This document shows, in pieces, positions 30,301 through 37,828 of a stretch of 64,000 nt of DNA. The notes beneath the pieces were generated by a model. That model searched no databases. It was given only the letters and a program-made list of their open reading frames with translations, and had not been told where the DNA came from. This DNA comes from Maribellus comscasis (GTDB lineage Bacteria > Bacteroidota > Bacteroidia > Bacteroidales > Prolixibacteraceae): assembly GCF_009762775.1 (NCBI RefSeq), contig NZ_CP046401.1, positions 7,204,001 to 7,268,000 of the forward strand, given 5' to 3'. The stretch's first letter is position 1, and the number at the start of each line of letters is the position of its first letter. The translations under genes were made by a program, and so were the position numbers.

Positions 30301-30833
30301 TCGCCATCTGCATTGGTAACAGTACCGTTAGATGTCTCCTTAACAACGACAGTAACACCGGGCAGCGGTGAGCCTGAAGAATCTGTTACTTTACCGTAGA
30401 CTGTCTTCACCTGTTCAGCATCAGCAAATTTGGTATCGATAAGCCCGATCTGACGGTCGCTGATGCGGTAAGTTATCTTAGTATCTTCGAAAAGTTGATC
30501 GAGGATACTGGTTATCGTCCGATTTTCACAATTGATGCTTCTCCTTTGATTTACATCGATCTTTGAAGCATCGAACATAAAATAAAATTCGGATTGCTCT
30601 TCTATCTTATCAAGAATGTCAATGATCTTTTCATTCTTAAAATTCAAGCTTAACCGTTTACTTTGTGCATAACTGTCGACCGCAAACGTTTGGGTTATTG
30701 TAATCAGAATTAATAATATAGCAATCCTCATTCTTTTCAACAATTTGGATTTCCAGATTATAAATGCACCGGAAATCAATTCACAATAAATTTTTTTCAT
30801 AAATTTGTTTTGATTTGGATTATTAAAATTCAA
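27396..30833 (-). CDS. susC: SusC-like TonB transporter with STN signalling domain
   Basis: 1145 residues. After a long N-terminus (a start at Met12 is possible) and signal peptide comes a secretin/TonB N-terminal domain, about residues 60-130 (LSLNFKNEKIIDILDKIEEQ; TSILDQLFEDTKITYRI), which marks transducers of FecR/ECF systems. A carboxypeptidase-D-like domain follows (VYGKVTDSSGSPLPGVTVVV), then the plug (SVEILKDASATAIYGARAAN) and the barrel. Together with the adjacent FecR and sigma genes this indicates trans-envelope induction by the imported glycan. Partner SusD is immediately downstream. Confidence 0.96.
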   Translation of the reverse strand: MNFNNPNQNKFMKKIYCELISGAFIIWKSKLLKRMRIAILLILITITQTFAVDSYAQSKRLSLNFKNEKIIDILDKIEEQSEFYFMFDASKIDVNQRRSINCENRTITSILDQLFEDTKITYRISDRQIGLIDTKFADAEQVKTVYGKVTDSSGSPLPGVTVVVKETSNGTVTNADGEYSLSNVPNDAVLIFSFVGMKTKEMDVSVKTNVNVTMEEEALDIEEVVAIGYGTIKKSDLTGSVSSVNIDDVIGAPVQSIDQGLIGRASGVMVTQTSGAPGSVASIRIRGTSSLQGGNEPLYVIDGFPVYSGAGFGNTGGNAKISGLATLNPNDIESVEILKDASATAIYGARAANGVVLITTKSGKEGRDRITFNSYYGIQSLPKKIEVMNAFEYATLVNEAFTTDGYSPIYDETKMAELKANPKGTDWQDEIYRDAPIQNYYLSISGGDNKMRYAITGSYFDQEGIIINSRMKRYTSRLNFDRNIWDNFKVGTHSTITRIENNAVPTSTGSEQGIVSAALMFNPVQPVYANKELGEYTQVNTPGLTISNPVATARERVLETIHTRFLGDFYAELELFEGLSARVSLGTDISNIKENNFTPSILYESNGVAKASVSSGLSTNVLNENTLTYENVFNEIHSINALLGVTFQKNWYEGVSGSSQDFVNNVLEENSLESGAVYNAPNSDASEWGLVSYLGRMNYSLLNKYLFSVNARIDGSSRFGENNKYAFFPSTSFAWRASEESFVKDLDVFSNLKLRTSFGYTGNQEIGLYNSLQTLGNTTYTIGNSLVTGFMPNKIPNPDLKWEKTAQFDLGIDVGFINNRLRITADYYFKKTTDLIYSVNVPFVSGFSTSIQNIGSIQNKGYEFAVESVNINSGEFKWETSFNISFNRNKVLELGGEEYTQIGDGAWKTGSIHRLILGEPISVFYGYVSDGIYQNEQEVNQGPSGGPTNWPGGRRYKDLSGPDGVPDGVIDATYDRQIIGNPNPKFTGGMTNNFSYKGFELTAFLQWSYGNDIVNYNHSVLSIPSGGQNVSKELLNRWTPENPSGEYPRANTNRSFYFCDLFVEDGSYLKLKTVSLAYTFPKLKSKHIGNLKAYITAQNYFTWTKYSGYDPEVSFRGASNLEIGEDVDTYPQPKTLMLGLQIDIQ

Positions 30834-30884
30834 GTTGTTTATGCCTTTAAAGTTGACTACCGCGAGGCATTAAAAATGTAAGAG

Positions 30885-30910
30885 GGAGATGTTAGCTGCA
30901 TCTCCTTTTT
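30885..30910. terminator. hairpin between FecR and SusC genes
   Basis: A 7-bp stem GGAGATG/CATCTCC with a 7-base loop and five T on the plus strand; on the minus strand there is no T-run directly after the stem. It could separate the sigma/anti-sigma transcript from the SusC transcript or belong to the SusC leader. Confidence 0.4.
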
Positions 30911-30963
30911 ACTTGTTTAGTTCATTCATATCATAAGCATCGGTTTTTTAGTTAGATAATTTT

Positions 30964-32028
30964 TTATTTATTTGAAATGATAATTTCGGGTTTAGCTTCT
31001 TCTTCGTAATTATGTATTATTTTACAATTGACGTGGCAAACAGCTCCGATAAGCCTGAATATTTCTTCGTAGCTTTCGTTTTGAATTGTCCCGGAAAAGA
31101 TGGAATTGTATACTTCTGTGTCGGCAACTTCAATGTCAATATTGTACCATTTTTTTAGTTTTTCAACTACATTTTTCATTGGTTCGTTGCGGAATATAAG
31201 TTTACCGTCTTTCCAGGAAGAGTAAATGGATGCATCGACATGACCTATGTTCAATGACTTAGCTGCTATATTGTAATTTGCCCTCTCTCCGGGTTTCATG
31301 CTATACTTAAAGGACTCAAAGCCTTCGTGTGTAAGTTCTACTTTGCCAGATTCAAGCACAACAGCAATCTCATCGTTTTCAGGATATGCATCTACATCGA
31401 ATTTCGTACCAAGTACGGTTATCATGAGACCATGCGCGTGTACTGAAAATGGGTAATTCTCTTTGTGGTAAACCTGAAAAAATGCCTGTCCGTTGAGTGT
31501 AACTTTCCTGTTCTCTCCCGAAAAAGTGTTGGGATAAGAAAGCGTCGTGCCTGAATTTAACCAAACTATTGAACTATCGGGTAAAACGACCTTAGACCGT
31601 TGACCGTTTTCGGTTACTACAGAAGTATACAAAATTTCTTCTGTGTTTTCTGGAATATTATTTTGATCTTGCTTATTTAAATAAAATATTGTTGTCAGAC
31701 TAATAAGGATGATTATACCAGCAGCATATTTAAGAACTGTATGCAAAGCCGGAATCCTATTTCTTTTTTTCCCTGAAATCTCGGCTTTAATTTTCAGAAA
31801 TAAATTCTCTTCATCAAAATCACTTAATTGTTTACTACTTGAAGATAAGATTGCCCATGCAATTTTCACCTTTCTGAAAATTTCAATGTTTCCTTTATTA
31901 TCATTGATTTCAGAAAGTACTTTTTCTTTTTTCTCCTTAGTTAAATTGCCTGTAACCAGCTTTAATATGTCTTCGAAGTTCTCCATGTTATAAATAATGC
32001 ACGAATAAGCATTTATACGTAGTCGCAC
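30964..32028 (-). CDS. FecR-family anti-sigma factor
   Basis: 354 residues from the first Met. A start at Met15 (MENFEDILKLVTGN) is more likely because the preceding residues are atypical. The cytoplasmic N-terminal domain precedes one transmembrane helix (YAAGIIILISLTTIFYL). The periplasmic FecR domain follows (VVLPDSSIVWLNSGTTLSYP; GQAFFQVYHKENYPFSVHA; VLGTKFDVDAYPENDEIAVV) and a C-terminal DUF4974-type domain (LIFRNEPMKNVVEKLKKWYN). It holds the neighbouring ECF sigma factor inactive until the STN domain of SusC signals substrate. Confidence 0.93.
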   Translation of the reverse strand: MRLRINAYSCIIYNMENFEDILKLVTGNLTKEKKEKVLSEINDNKGNIEIFRKVKIAWAILSSSSKQLSDFDEENLFLKIKAEISGKKRNRIPALHTVLKYAAGIIILISLTTIFYLNKQDQNNIPENTEEILYTSVVTENGQRSKVVLPDSSIVWLNSGTTLSYPNTFSGENRKVTLNGQAFFQVYHKENYPFSVHAHGLMITVLGTKFDVDAYPENDEIAVVLESGKVELTHEGFESFKYSMKPGERANYNIAAKSLNIGHVDASIYSSWKDGKLIFRNEPMKNVVEKLKKWYNIDIEVADTEVYNSIFSGTIQNESYEEIFRLIGAVCHVNCKIIHNYEEEAKPEIIISNK

Positions 32029-32079
32029 ACTACATTTTTTTTATGCAAGTATATTTATCCTGTTTTAATATACTGATTT

Positions 32080-32715
32080 TTAGAGCACAAACAGGTATGC
32101 GACTAAAGGCAAGTAATCTTTCAGGGCTATTTTGAATGCTTTTAATCCTTTAGAAATATGTGCCTCCACTGTCCTGACAGAAATGTTGAGTTCTTGCGCA
32201 ATTTCCTTGTTTTTCATTTCCTGAAGCCTGCTTAGTTCGAAAACTTTTCTGCACTGGGGAGGCAGGATGCTTAATGTTTCCTGTATAATTTGTTCAATTT
32301 CCTGAAATGCAAATGCGGATGTATCGACGGTTGTTAATGCATCAGTATTTAAATTAAGCTCACTGACATCCATCGCATTCGAGAACAATTTTTGCCTGTA
32401 TTTTTTGTCACGTAACCTGTATAAAGCATTGTTTTTGGCTCCCGTAAAGAGGTAAGAAGCCAGGTTAGTATCATCTTTCAAATCCTTACGTCTATTCCAT
32501 AGTGTTACAAAAGTATCCTGAACAATATTTTCAGCAGCGTCTCTAAAGGGAATGAATTCAAAAACGAAATAATACAACTTTGATGAATAATTATTATAAA
32601 TAATCCTAAAAGCAGCTTCATCACTGTCTCTTAACTTTTCAAAAAGTTGTTGTTCTTTTTCGTTCATGGATTTTTGGTTAGTCTGAGACAAAGCTATAAA
32701 AAAATAATTATTCAA
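32080..32715 (-). CDS. ECF RNA polymerase sigma factor
   Basis: 211 residues from the first Met; Met17 (MNEKEQQLFEKL) is a likely true start. Region 2 is DEAAFRIIYNNYSSKLYYFV with AENIVQDTFVTLWNRR, and region 4 is LPPQCRKVFELSRLQEMKNK with ELNISVRTVEAHISKGL. It belongs to the Bacteroidota ECF group paired with FecR. The gene lies 51 bp or more upstream of FecR on the same strand and should drive expression of the STN-SusC/SusD/GH105 locus, and perhaps other genes in the window. Confidence 0.93.
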   Translation of the reverse strand: MNNYFFIALSQTNQKSMNEKEQQLFEKLRDSDEAAFRIIYNNYSSKLYYFVFEFIPFRDAAENIVQDTFVTLWNRRKDLKDDTNLASYLFTGAKNNALYRLRDKKYRQKLFSNAMDVSELNLNTDALTTVDTSAFAFQEIEQIIQETLSILPPQCRKVFELSRLQEMKNKEIAQELNISVRTVEAHISKGLKAFKIALKDYLPLVAYLFVL

Positions 32716-32743
32716 AGTGTGATAGAAAAATCAGGCGGGTACC

Positions 32744-33976
32744 TTACTTTATAAACTTTTGTTTAAGTCCATTCATATCCTCACTAATCTTTTTCTCCAG
32801 AACCTTGGCATAAATTTGTGTTGTTGTCAACTTTGAATGCCCTAACATTTTGCTGACGGATTCTATTGGTACACCGTTATTTAAAGTCACTGTTGTTGCA
32901 AATGTATGGCGGGCTAAATGAAAAGTCAGGTGTTTTTTAATCGTACAAATATCAGCAATCTCCTTCAGATATGCATTCAGGTTCTGGTTGGATATTAACG
33001 GAAAGATTGTCCCTCTTGAGACCTATTTAGGATGCTTCCTGTATTCTTCAATAATTACATTTGCTTTTGGCAACAAAGGAACCGGTACAGGGTTATCCGT
33101 TTTTTTCCGTTGCGTAAAAATCCATGGTTCACCATCAATCCCGGGCTGTAAATTTGCCGGGGAAAGACGCATTACATCTCCATAAGTAAGTCCTGTATAA
33201 CAACTAAAAACAAACAAATCACGCACATATCTTAATCTTTGAATTTCTAAATCTTTATTTTCAAGCTTTTGAAGTTCTTCTCCTGTTAAACATTCACGAT
33301 TGACTTTCTTGAATTTTAACCGGTAGGAAGCAAAAGGATTTTTAATTATCCATTCCATTTTAACGGCAAGGGTTATGACCTTACGTAAACGTTCCAGATG
33401 CTTCATAACTCCATTATTCCCTAACGGTTTGTGATGGTCCAGAGGTTGGTAATTGCGTAAAAAGTTTTCGAACTCACTGATAAACCGGTAATTTAAAAGA
33501 GTAAGTGGAATATCCTTTCTCTTTAAATGAGCTTCCAGAAATAAAACCATGTATTTTTTTGTTGTAAAATAGTTTTTCAAAGTTCCCCACTTTAAAATTT
33601 TTTGCATTTGATCATTATGGTAATCAAATAAGTCTAACAGCGAATAACCGGAATCATCCAATCCTAAAAAACGGTTTTTAACTGCAGCAGGGGTTATTTC
33701 CTCATTTTCGATCACCAAATCCTGGTAATGTTCAACTAATATTGTTCGAACCTGTTCAAGAAATGAGTTCAGGTTTTTGTATTCGTCCTTCCACGATTTG
33801 ACTCTTCCTTTTCGACTGTCCCAATCCCTGACCGGGATCGATTTTTTGACAGATACCTCACAACGTTGTCTATTTACTGAGATTCTTGCAAATATCGGGG
33901 CATTCCCGTTTTTTGCCTTTTCTTTTCGGATAACAAAATGGACACCAAATGTTGCTGTAAGTGTTTTTCTTTTCAT
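32744..33976 (-). pseudogene. tyrosine integrase interrupted by an amber codon
   Basis: The frame would encode about 410 residues but TAG at 33023-33025 interrupts it after 317. The downstream part continues in the same frame with catalytic elements (HLTFHLARHTFATTVTL; SKMLGHSKLTTTQIYAKV). The N-terminal part has an arm-binding domain (ATFGVHFVIRKEKAKNGNAP; ISVNRQRCEVSVKK) and a core-binding domain. The first catalytic position reads CYTGLTYGDV without the usual Arg, as known for some Bacteroides element integrases such as IntDOT. The gene lies next to tRNA-tail-like and repeat sequences, which marks a mobile-element end. Inactive unless the amber codon is a sequencing error. Confidence 0.88.
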
Positions 33977-34001
33977 ATCAAATTAAAATAAACCATTAAG
34001 A

Positions 34002-34023
34002 AGGTCACCATATAGGTCACCTG
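34002..34023. repeat. TCACC-N7-TCACNTG repeat, copy 1
   Basis: Direct half-sites TCACC (34005-34009) and TCACCTG (34017-34023), starts 12 bp apart, with TATA in the spacer. It lies 26 bp upstream of the integrase start and may be an arm-type or regulatory binding site. Confidence 0.55.
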
Positions 34024-34137
34024 AAAAGTTCCATTTCAATTCAAATTAAATCAAATGAAACTAAATAATAATCGTCTGTAACATCAGCATTAACTGGGTG
34101 TACAGAATAAAAGGTGACCTAAATCTAATAAAATATT

Positions 34138-34160
34138 CAGGTCACCTTATAGTTCACGTG
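34138..34160. repeat. TCACC-N7-TCACNTG repeat, copy 2
   Basis: Half-sites at 34142-34146 and 34154-34160. The full 23 bp (34138-34160) recurs with one mismatch at 36155-36177, about 2 kb away, so these two copies flank the AAA ATPase gene. Confidence 0.6.
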
Positions 34161-34202
34161 AGAACTGGTTTTTAATGGTCTATAATGATATGTTAAAAAA
34201 TC

Positions 34203-34235
34203 AAAAAAGCCCACAAACACTGGCGTTTGCGGACT
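34203..34235 (-). terminator. rho-independent terminator, minus strand
   Basis: An 11-bp stem (two G-U pairs in the minus-strand RNA) followed by six U. It lies just downstream of the tRNA-tail-like sequence, as expected after a tRNA gene. Confidence 0.65.
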
Positions 34236-34243
34236 TTTGATAT

Positions 34244-34292
34244 CCTTTGAATTCCCTTAAAGTCGGGGTAGCAGGATGAAACCTACCACCTG
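34244..34292 (-). other. tRNA 3'-end-like sequence, putative attachment site
   Basis: On the minus strand, GTAGGTTTCATCCTGC resembles a T-arm and is followed by TACCCCGA, which resembles the 3' acceptor strand of a tRNA. A terminator follows. No 5' half of a tRNA is visible upstream, so this looks like the tail copy left when an element integrates into a tRNA gene. Assignment is by pattern only. Confidence 0.4.
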
Positions 34293-34339
34293 TAAATATC
34301 TTATTGTCAAATAAATATCAATAATATCACAGAAAGAAC

Positions 34340-34358
34340 TCACCGTTTAACTCACCTG
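34340..34358. repeat. TCACC-N7-TCACNTG repeat, copy 3
   Basis: Half-sites at 34340-34344 and 34352-34358 with the same 12-bp phase; like copy 1 it is followed by GAAA and then AT-rich sequence with ATTTCA. Confidence 0.5.
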
Positions 34359-34645
34359 AAATTTGATTTCATTTGAATCAATTTGAAATGAGTTATATAA
34401 TTTCAAATGTACAAAATCATATCATTTGATACAATAAAACTTTTAGTATTTTGAAGGTATCTTCATCCTTGGAGATTTGGTAATTCATATTTGATCTAAT
34501 ATCTGATATTGATTCCTATAATATTTATATTGTATTAAAAGTTGGTGGTCTCTTAATTCCCTATTATTCCCCGCATTAATAGGGAATCCAGATCGCCAAT
34601 GGTATTTTTTGTCCTGCTTTATCAATTTTATTGCCGGCCAAACTC

Positions 34646-35854
34646 CTATTCTTTAAAAAATTCCTGTGCAGGGAGCATCTTAATAATCATGCCCTCTTTT
34701 TCAAATGTATCACTCTGGTTAAAGGTCACGATACTTCCTTCTTCTATACCAATATTCTGCATAGCTTCCAGCAGACCATTGTATTCCCTGGCAAAGTTTT
34801 CATCGTTTATGGTTAAACATACCTGTACAACTTCTTTTACTGCGTTCTTTTCCATGGCGATAAAATCACATTCGCCCCGGTTTTTGTAATAGAAAATATG
34901 TTTATACTTCCGGCGTAAATGCAAGAACACAAGATTCTCCAAGCGTCTTCCCATATTGTCACTTGTCGATATTGAGTTTTCCGTATAAATCCCTGTATCC
35001 ATAACATATACTTTTTTGGGGTTACGGGCCTGTACCTTCAGGGAATGGCTAAACATGGGTATAAATTCAAACAAGTAAGCATCTTTCAGAAATGAAAAAT
35101 ATTCCAAAAAGGTAGCCGGAGATTTTATATCAAACATCCCAACCAACCTATTTGCCGAAACAAGGTTTCCGATATTCGTTACCAGGAATGCTGTCAACTG
35201 ACGCAGAGAAACTACGTCGCGAACAGAATGCCTGACTGCTATATCCCTCATTAATATATCATCAACAAGACTATTTAAAACAACAGGTATCCCATTCCTG
35301 ACATATTCAGGTATCCCCCCTGTTTTAAGATAATCCATAATAGCATTATCAGCATTATCAATTTCTTTAAACCGGATGAACTCCAAATAGGAGAATGGAA
35401 ACAGCTCCATAGACAAATGCCTTCCGGTCAGGTGGGTCCCCAATTCAACGCTCAGCATGGAAGCATTGGAGCCAGTTATGAATACCTTGTAACCTTCCCG
35501 TAAAAGTTGATTGATATATTTTTCCCATTCTTCAATGATTTGTATCTCATCAAAGAAGATTACTTTTAATCCCCTCTTTTCAATTTCCCGGTGGAGACGT
35601 GTAAAGTCTCCTGTTTCAAAACCGGAAAGACGGATATCATCAAAATTCAGGTAAACAGCATCCTGGTAATCCCGTTGAAGTAATTGTAAAAGCAAAGTGC
35701 TTTTACCACAACGACGGATTCCGGTTATTATAGTGGCAAACGAATCTACTACAGGAATTTCAGAAAGAACATCGCGTATTAAACCAGGGTCCTGGTTCAA
35801 AAAGGTATCTCTCTGTGAATCTATAACTAAAGCTATTTCTTCTTGTCTGATCAT
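34646..35854 (-). CDS. AAA ATPase with DUF4143-type C-terminus
   Basis: 402 residues. Walker A is GIRRCGKST at 45-53 and Walker B is VIFFDEIQ near 98-105, followed by the sensor-like ITGSNASMLS and GRHLSMELFPFSYLEF. The C-terminus (NPKKVYVMDTGIYT; RLENLVFLHLRRKYKHIFYY; GECDFIAMEK) is the DUF4143 nuclease-like region. Proteins of this AAA_14/DUF4143 group are abundant in Bacteroidota, often in mobile regions, and their role is not established. The gene sits between two copies of a 23-bp repeat next to a broken integrase. Confidence 0.88.
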   Translation of the reverse strand: MIRQEEIALVIDSQRDTFLNQDPGLIRDVLSEIPVVDSFATIITGIRRCGKSTLLLQLLQRDYQDAVYLNFDDIRLSGFETGDFTRLHREIEKRGLKVIFFDEIQIIEEWEKYINQLLREGYKVFITGSNASMLSVELGTHLTGRHLSMELFPFSYLEFIRFKEIDNADNAIMDYLKTGGIPEYVRNGIPVVLNSLVDDILMRDIAVRHSVRDVVSLRQLTAFLVTNIGNLVSANRLVGMFDIKSPATFLEYFSFLKDAYLFEFIPMFSHSLKVQARNPKKVYVMDTGIYTENSISTSDNMGRRLENLVFLHLRRKYKHIFYYKNRGECDFIAMEKNAVKEVVQVCLTINDENFAREYNGLLEAMQNIGIEEGSIVTFNQSDTFEKEGMIIKMLPAQEFFKE

Positions 35855-35867
35855 ATCTCCAACCTTT

Positions 35868-35920
35868 ATATAACATATCTCTCATTGCAAATATAACATA
35901 TCTTTCACTATAATGAAAGA
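35868..35920 (-). promoter_or_regulatory. promoter with direct repeats and palindrome, ATPase gene
   Basis: On the minus strand a -7 box TATATTTG (plus positions 35888-35895) fits TAnnTTTG, 33 bp before the start codon. A 17-bp sequence is repeated directly at 35868-35884 and 35891-35907 (one mismatch). A palindrome TCTTTCA/TGAAAGA at 35901-35920 would overlap the -33 region. This suggests a dedicated repressor or autoregulation. Confidence 0.5.
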
Positions 35921-36154
35921 TGTCTTTTATTACAAATGAAAGAAAATAGATGGTGCTTTTAAATTATTTTCATTGGACTTTAAAAAAACGGGCAAAATAA
36001 AAGTTGAAATTGATGGAACCGAAACGGGTACTTGACATAAATTATATCACTACTATGTAAGAGGTTTTATTTTGGAAATTAAATTATGTAGCAGGATTCG
36101 AATATTGTTTTGATATCAACTGTATATCAATAGATTAGACCGCTTCTTAAAAAC

Positions 36155-36177
36155 CAGGTCACCTTATAGTTCACATG
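36155..36177. repeat. TCACC-N7-TCACNTG repeat, copy 4
   Basis: Half-sites at 36159-36163 and 36171-36177. It matches copy 2 at 22 of 23 positions and lies on the far side of the AAA ATPase gene. Confidence 0.6.
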
Positions 36178-36240
36178 CCTTAGAACGCATTCATTATGAC
36201 GAAGTTAAAGCATTTTTCTTAAAAGCAAAAGAAAATTAAA
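36178..36240 (+). pseudogene. short C-terminal gene remnant
   Basis: Directly after repeat copy 4 a frame reads ALERIHYDEVKAFFLKAKEN and then a stop, without a start codon. It looks like the tail of a larger, unidentified protein cut off at the repeat. Confidence 0.3.
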
Positions 36241-36290
36241 CGTTAAAATGGTATTAGTTCCGTTATCAAACCTATGAATCTAAAACCGGG

Positions 36291-36500
36291 ATGTTTTGCC
36301 AGATAAAAGAGCAGGCCACCATGCAAAGGTTAAGCCAGCGGTTATGGGGATTATTTCTTGAGTTGGTAAAAACAATCACAGAGCTTTTTGATGAAATCGA
36401 CCAAATTCAATTATTTGAAAGAATAATACAAGACCAAGAGCTATATGAAAAAATAGCAAGGTTGTTTGAGCCCGTAGAAAATATTAAAGATGCCGCATGA
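36291..36500 (+). CDS. small helical hypothetical protein or fragment
   Basis: A 69-residue frame on the plus strand in a region otherwise coding on the minus strand. The sequence is charged and helical (LVKTITELFDEIDQIQLFER, EKIARLFEPVENI) and matches no family I recognise. A start at Met11 (MQRLSQRLWG) is also possible. It lies in the mobile-element scar beyond repeat copy 4 and may be a remnant of a larger gene rather than an intact one. Confidence 0.35.
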   Translation: MFCQIKEQATMQRLSQRLWGLFLELVKTITELFDEIDQIQLFERIIQDQELYEKIARLFEPVENIKDAA

Positions 36501-36604
36501 CAATAATGGAAAACTTAAAATATTGATAAACACTAACATAACAAACATGAAGTTTGTATAACTTACTGAAATAAATAATATTGAATTTTAGTGCGAAACT
36601 TTAG

Positions 36605-37618
36605 TTAGTTAAACTCAGGTTTTTTCGATTCTTTCGATGGATTAGTGCCATCTACCAAAGGCCAGCCGTTTTTCCATTTAACTTCGTCGAGCATCAGCAC
36701 CCTTCCATGCGGATTGTTTATGTCCACGGCATGATAAAAAATCCAGTTGTTTCTGGCATCGTCTTCTACAATTTCAGAATTATGACCTGTTCCCACAAAA
36801 CGGTCGTTTTTATGAATTAAAACTTCATGTTGATTGTTCAGCATACTTTCGCCATTTTTATTTAAATAAGGGCCAAATATATTTTTGGAGCGCCCAACTA
36901 CGGTTGTGTAAGTGCTGTTAATTCCCTCGCAACAGGAACCTATGGAAGCAAAAAGGTAATACCAGTTGTCTTTTTTATGAATGTAAGTTCCTTCGTAAGC
37001 GGTGCCGGCCACCTGTCGCTTTTCAGCTCCGGGTTTTATTGAAAGTCCGTCGGCCGTTAATTCAATGGCATAAATTCCGCGGAAACTACCCCAAAACAAG
37101 TAGTGCTTTCCATCTTCTTCTATGTAAAACGGATCGATGGAATTTTGTACGCCAATTTCGTTGCTGCGAAATAGTTTCCCGTGATCGGTAAACGGCCCCT
37201 CGGGAGATTTGCTGGTGGCCACACCAATTCCGCAGGTCCACTCGCCGCCCCAAACTGACATGGAATAATACAACACGTACTGACCGTTGATGTAGTTAAT
37301 ATCGGGGGCCCACAATCCGCCTTTGGGTTCAAAATCGGGCCGGGTTTCGTTGGTAAATGCTGTGCCGACAAATTCCCAGTTCACCAAATCTTTCGATTTA
37401 TGGATGGGGGTATTGCGAATATCTTCGGTGGCATACAGGTATAAGAAGCCGTCCTTTGCTTTTATTATTGTTGGGTCGGGAAGACTTTTTGCGAGTACCG
37501 GATTGGTGTACATTCTATCATTCACTTCACGGCCATACTTTGGTTCAGATTCCTGCCCTTTGCAAGACAAAAATGCAACTAGCAAAAAAAAGCTTAAACT
37601 GTTAAAATACATTTTCAT
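36605..37618 (-). CDS. GH43 glycosidase, lipoprotein
   Basis: 337 residues with a lipobox (VAFLSCK, Cys19). The three GH43 acids are recognisable: LPDPTII (base, Asp48), QNSIDPFYI (pKa modulator) and AGTAYEGTYIHKK (acid). WAPDINYINGQYVLYYSMS is the blade motif of arabinanase/arabinofuranosidase-type members, so an alpha-L-arabinosyl or xylosyl substrate is likely. It is the downstream-most gene of the long degradative array and borders the mobile-element scar. Confidence 0.88.
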   Translation of the reverse strand: MKMYFNSLSFFLLVAFLSCKGQESEPKYGREVNDRMYTNPVLAKSLPDPTIIKAKDGFLYLYATEDIRNTPIHKSKDLVNWEFVGTAFTNETRPDFEPKGGLWAPDINYINGQYVLYYSMSVWGGEWTCGIGVATSKSPEGPFTDHGKLFRSNEIGVQNSIDPFYIEEDGKHYLFWGSFRGIYAIELTADGLSIKPGAEKRQVAGTAYEGTYIHKKDNWYYLFASIGSCCEGINSTYTTVVGRSKNIFGPYLNKNGESMLNNQHEVLIHKNDRFVGTGHNSEIVEDDARNNWIFYHAVDINNPHGRVLMLDEVKWKNGWPLVDGTNPSKESKKPEFN

Positions 37619-37790
37619 ATTTCATGTTTTTTTGTTCAGTTTTAAAAAAACGGTGCAAAGTAAACAAATAAATTTTCCCCCATTTTTATCAGTAGATTTT
37701 TAAAATTACATTTTACTGTTATTTATAAATATTGAATCTTATATCGTAGCTATCATCAGATTCAATTTTCAACTATCTCTACTTTAAATT

Positions 37791-37826
37791 ACACTCAAAT
37801 AATGTGAAAAACTATTATTTGAGTGT
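37791..37826 (-). terminator. perfect inverted repeat terminator
   Basis: A perfect 13-bp inverted repeat (37791-37803 and 37814-37826, arms ACACTCAAATAAT) two bases beyond the stop of the 680-residue gene. The sequence downstream on the minus strand is AT-rich. It separates that gene from the GH43 gene. Confidence 0.6.
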
Positions 37827-37828
37827 AT

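Larger units (their letters stand above)
33977..34645. other. integrase-proximal non-coding region
   Basis: This 669-bp gap holds three copies of the TCACC repeat, a single AGGTGACCT at 34112-34120, the tRNA-tail-like sequence and its terminator. The rest is AT-rich with several short ATTTGAA/TTCAAAT runs and no coding frame I can support. Confidence 0.55.

Noticed and set aside
34244..34292. A complete tRNA gene.
   Set aside because: Only a T-arm-like and acceptor-like 3' part is visible; no anticodon arm, D-arm or 5' acceptor strand is found upstream.
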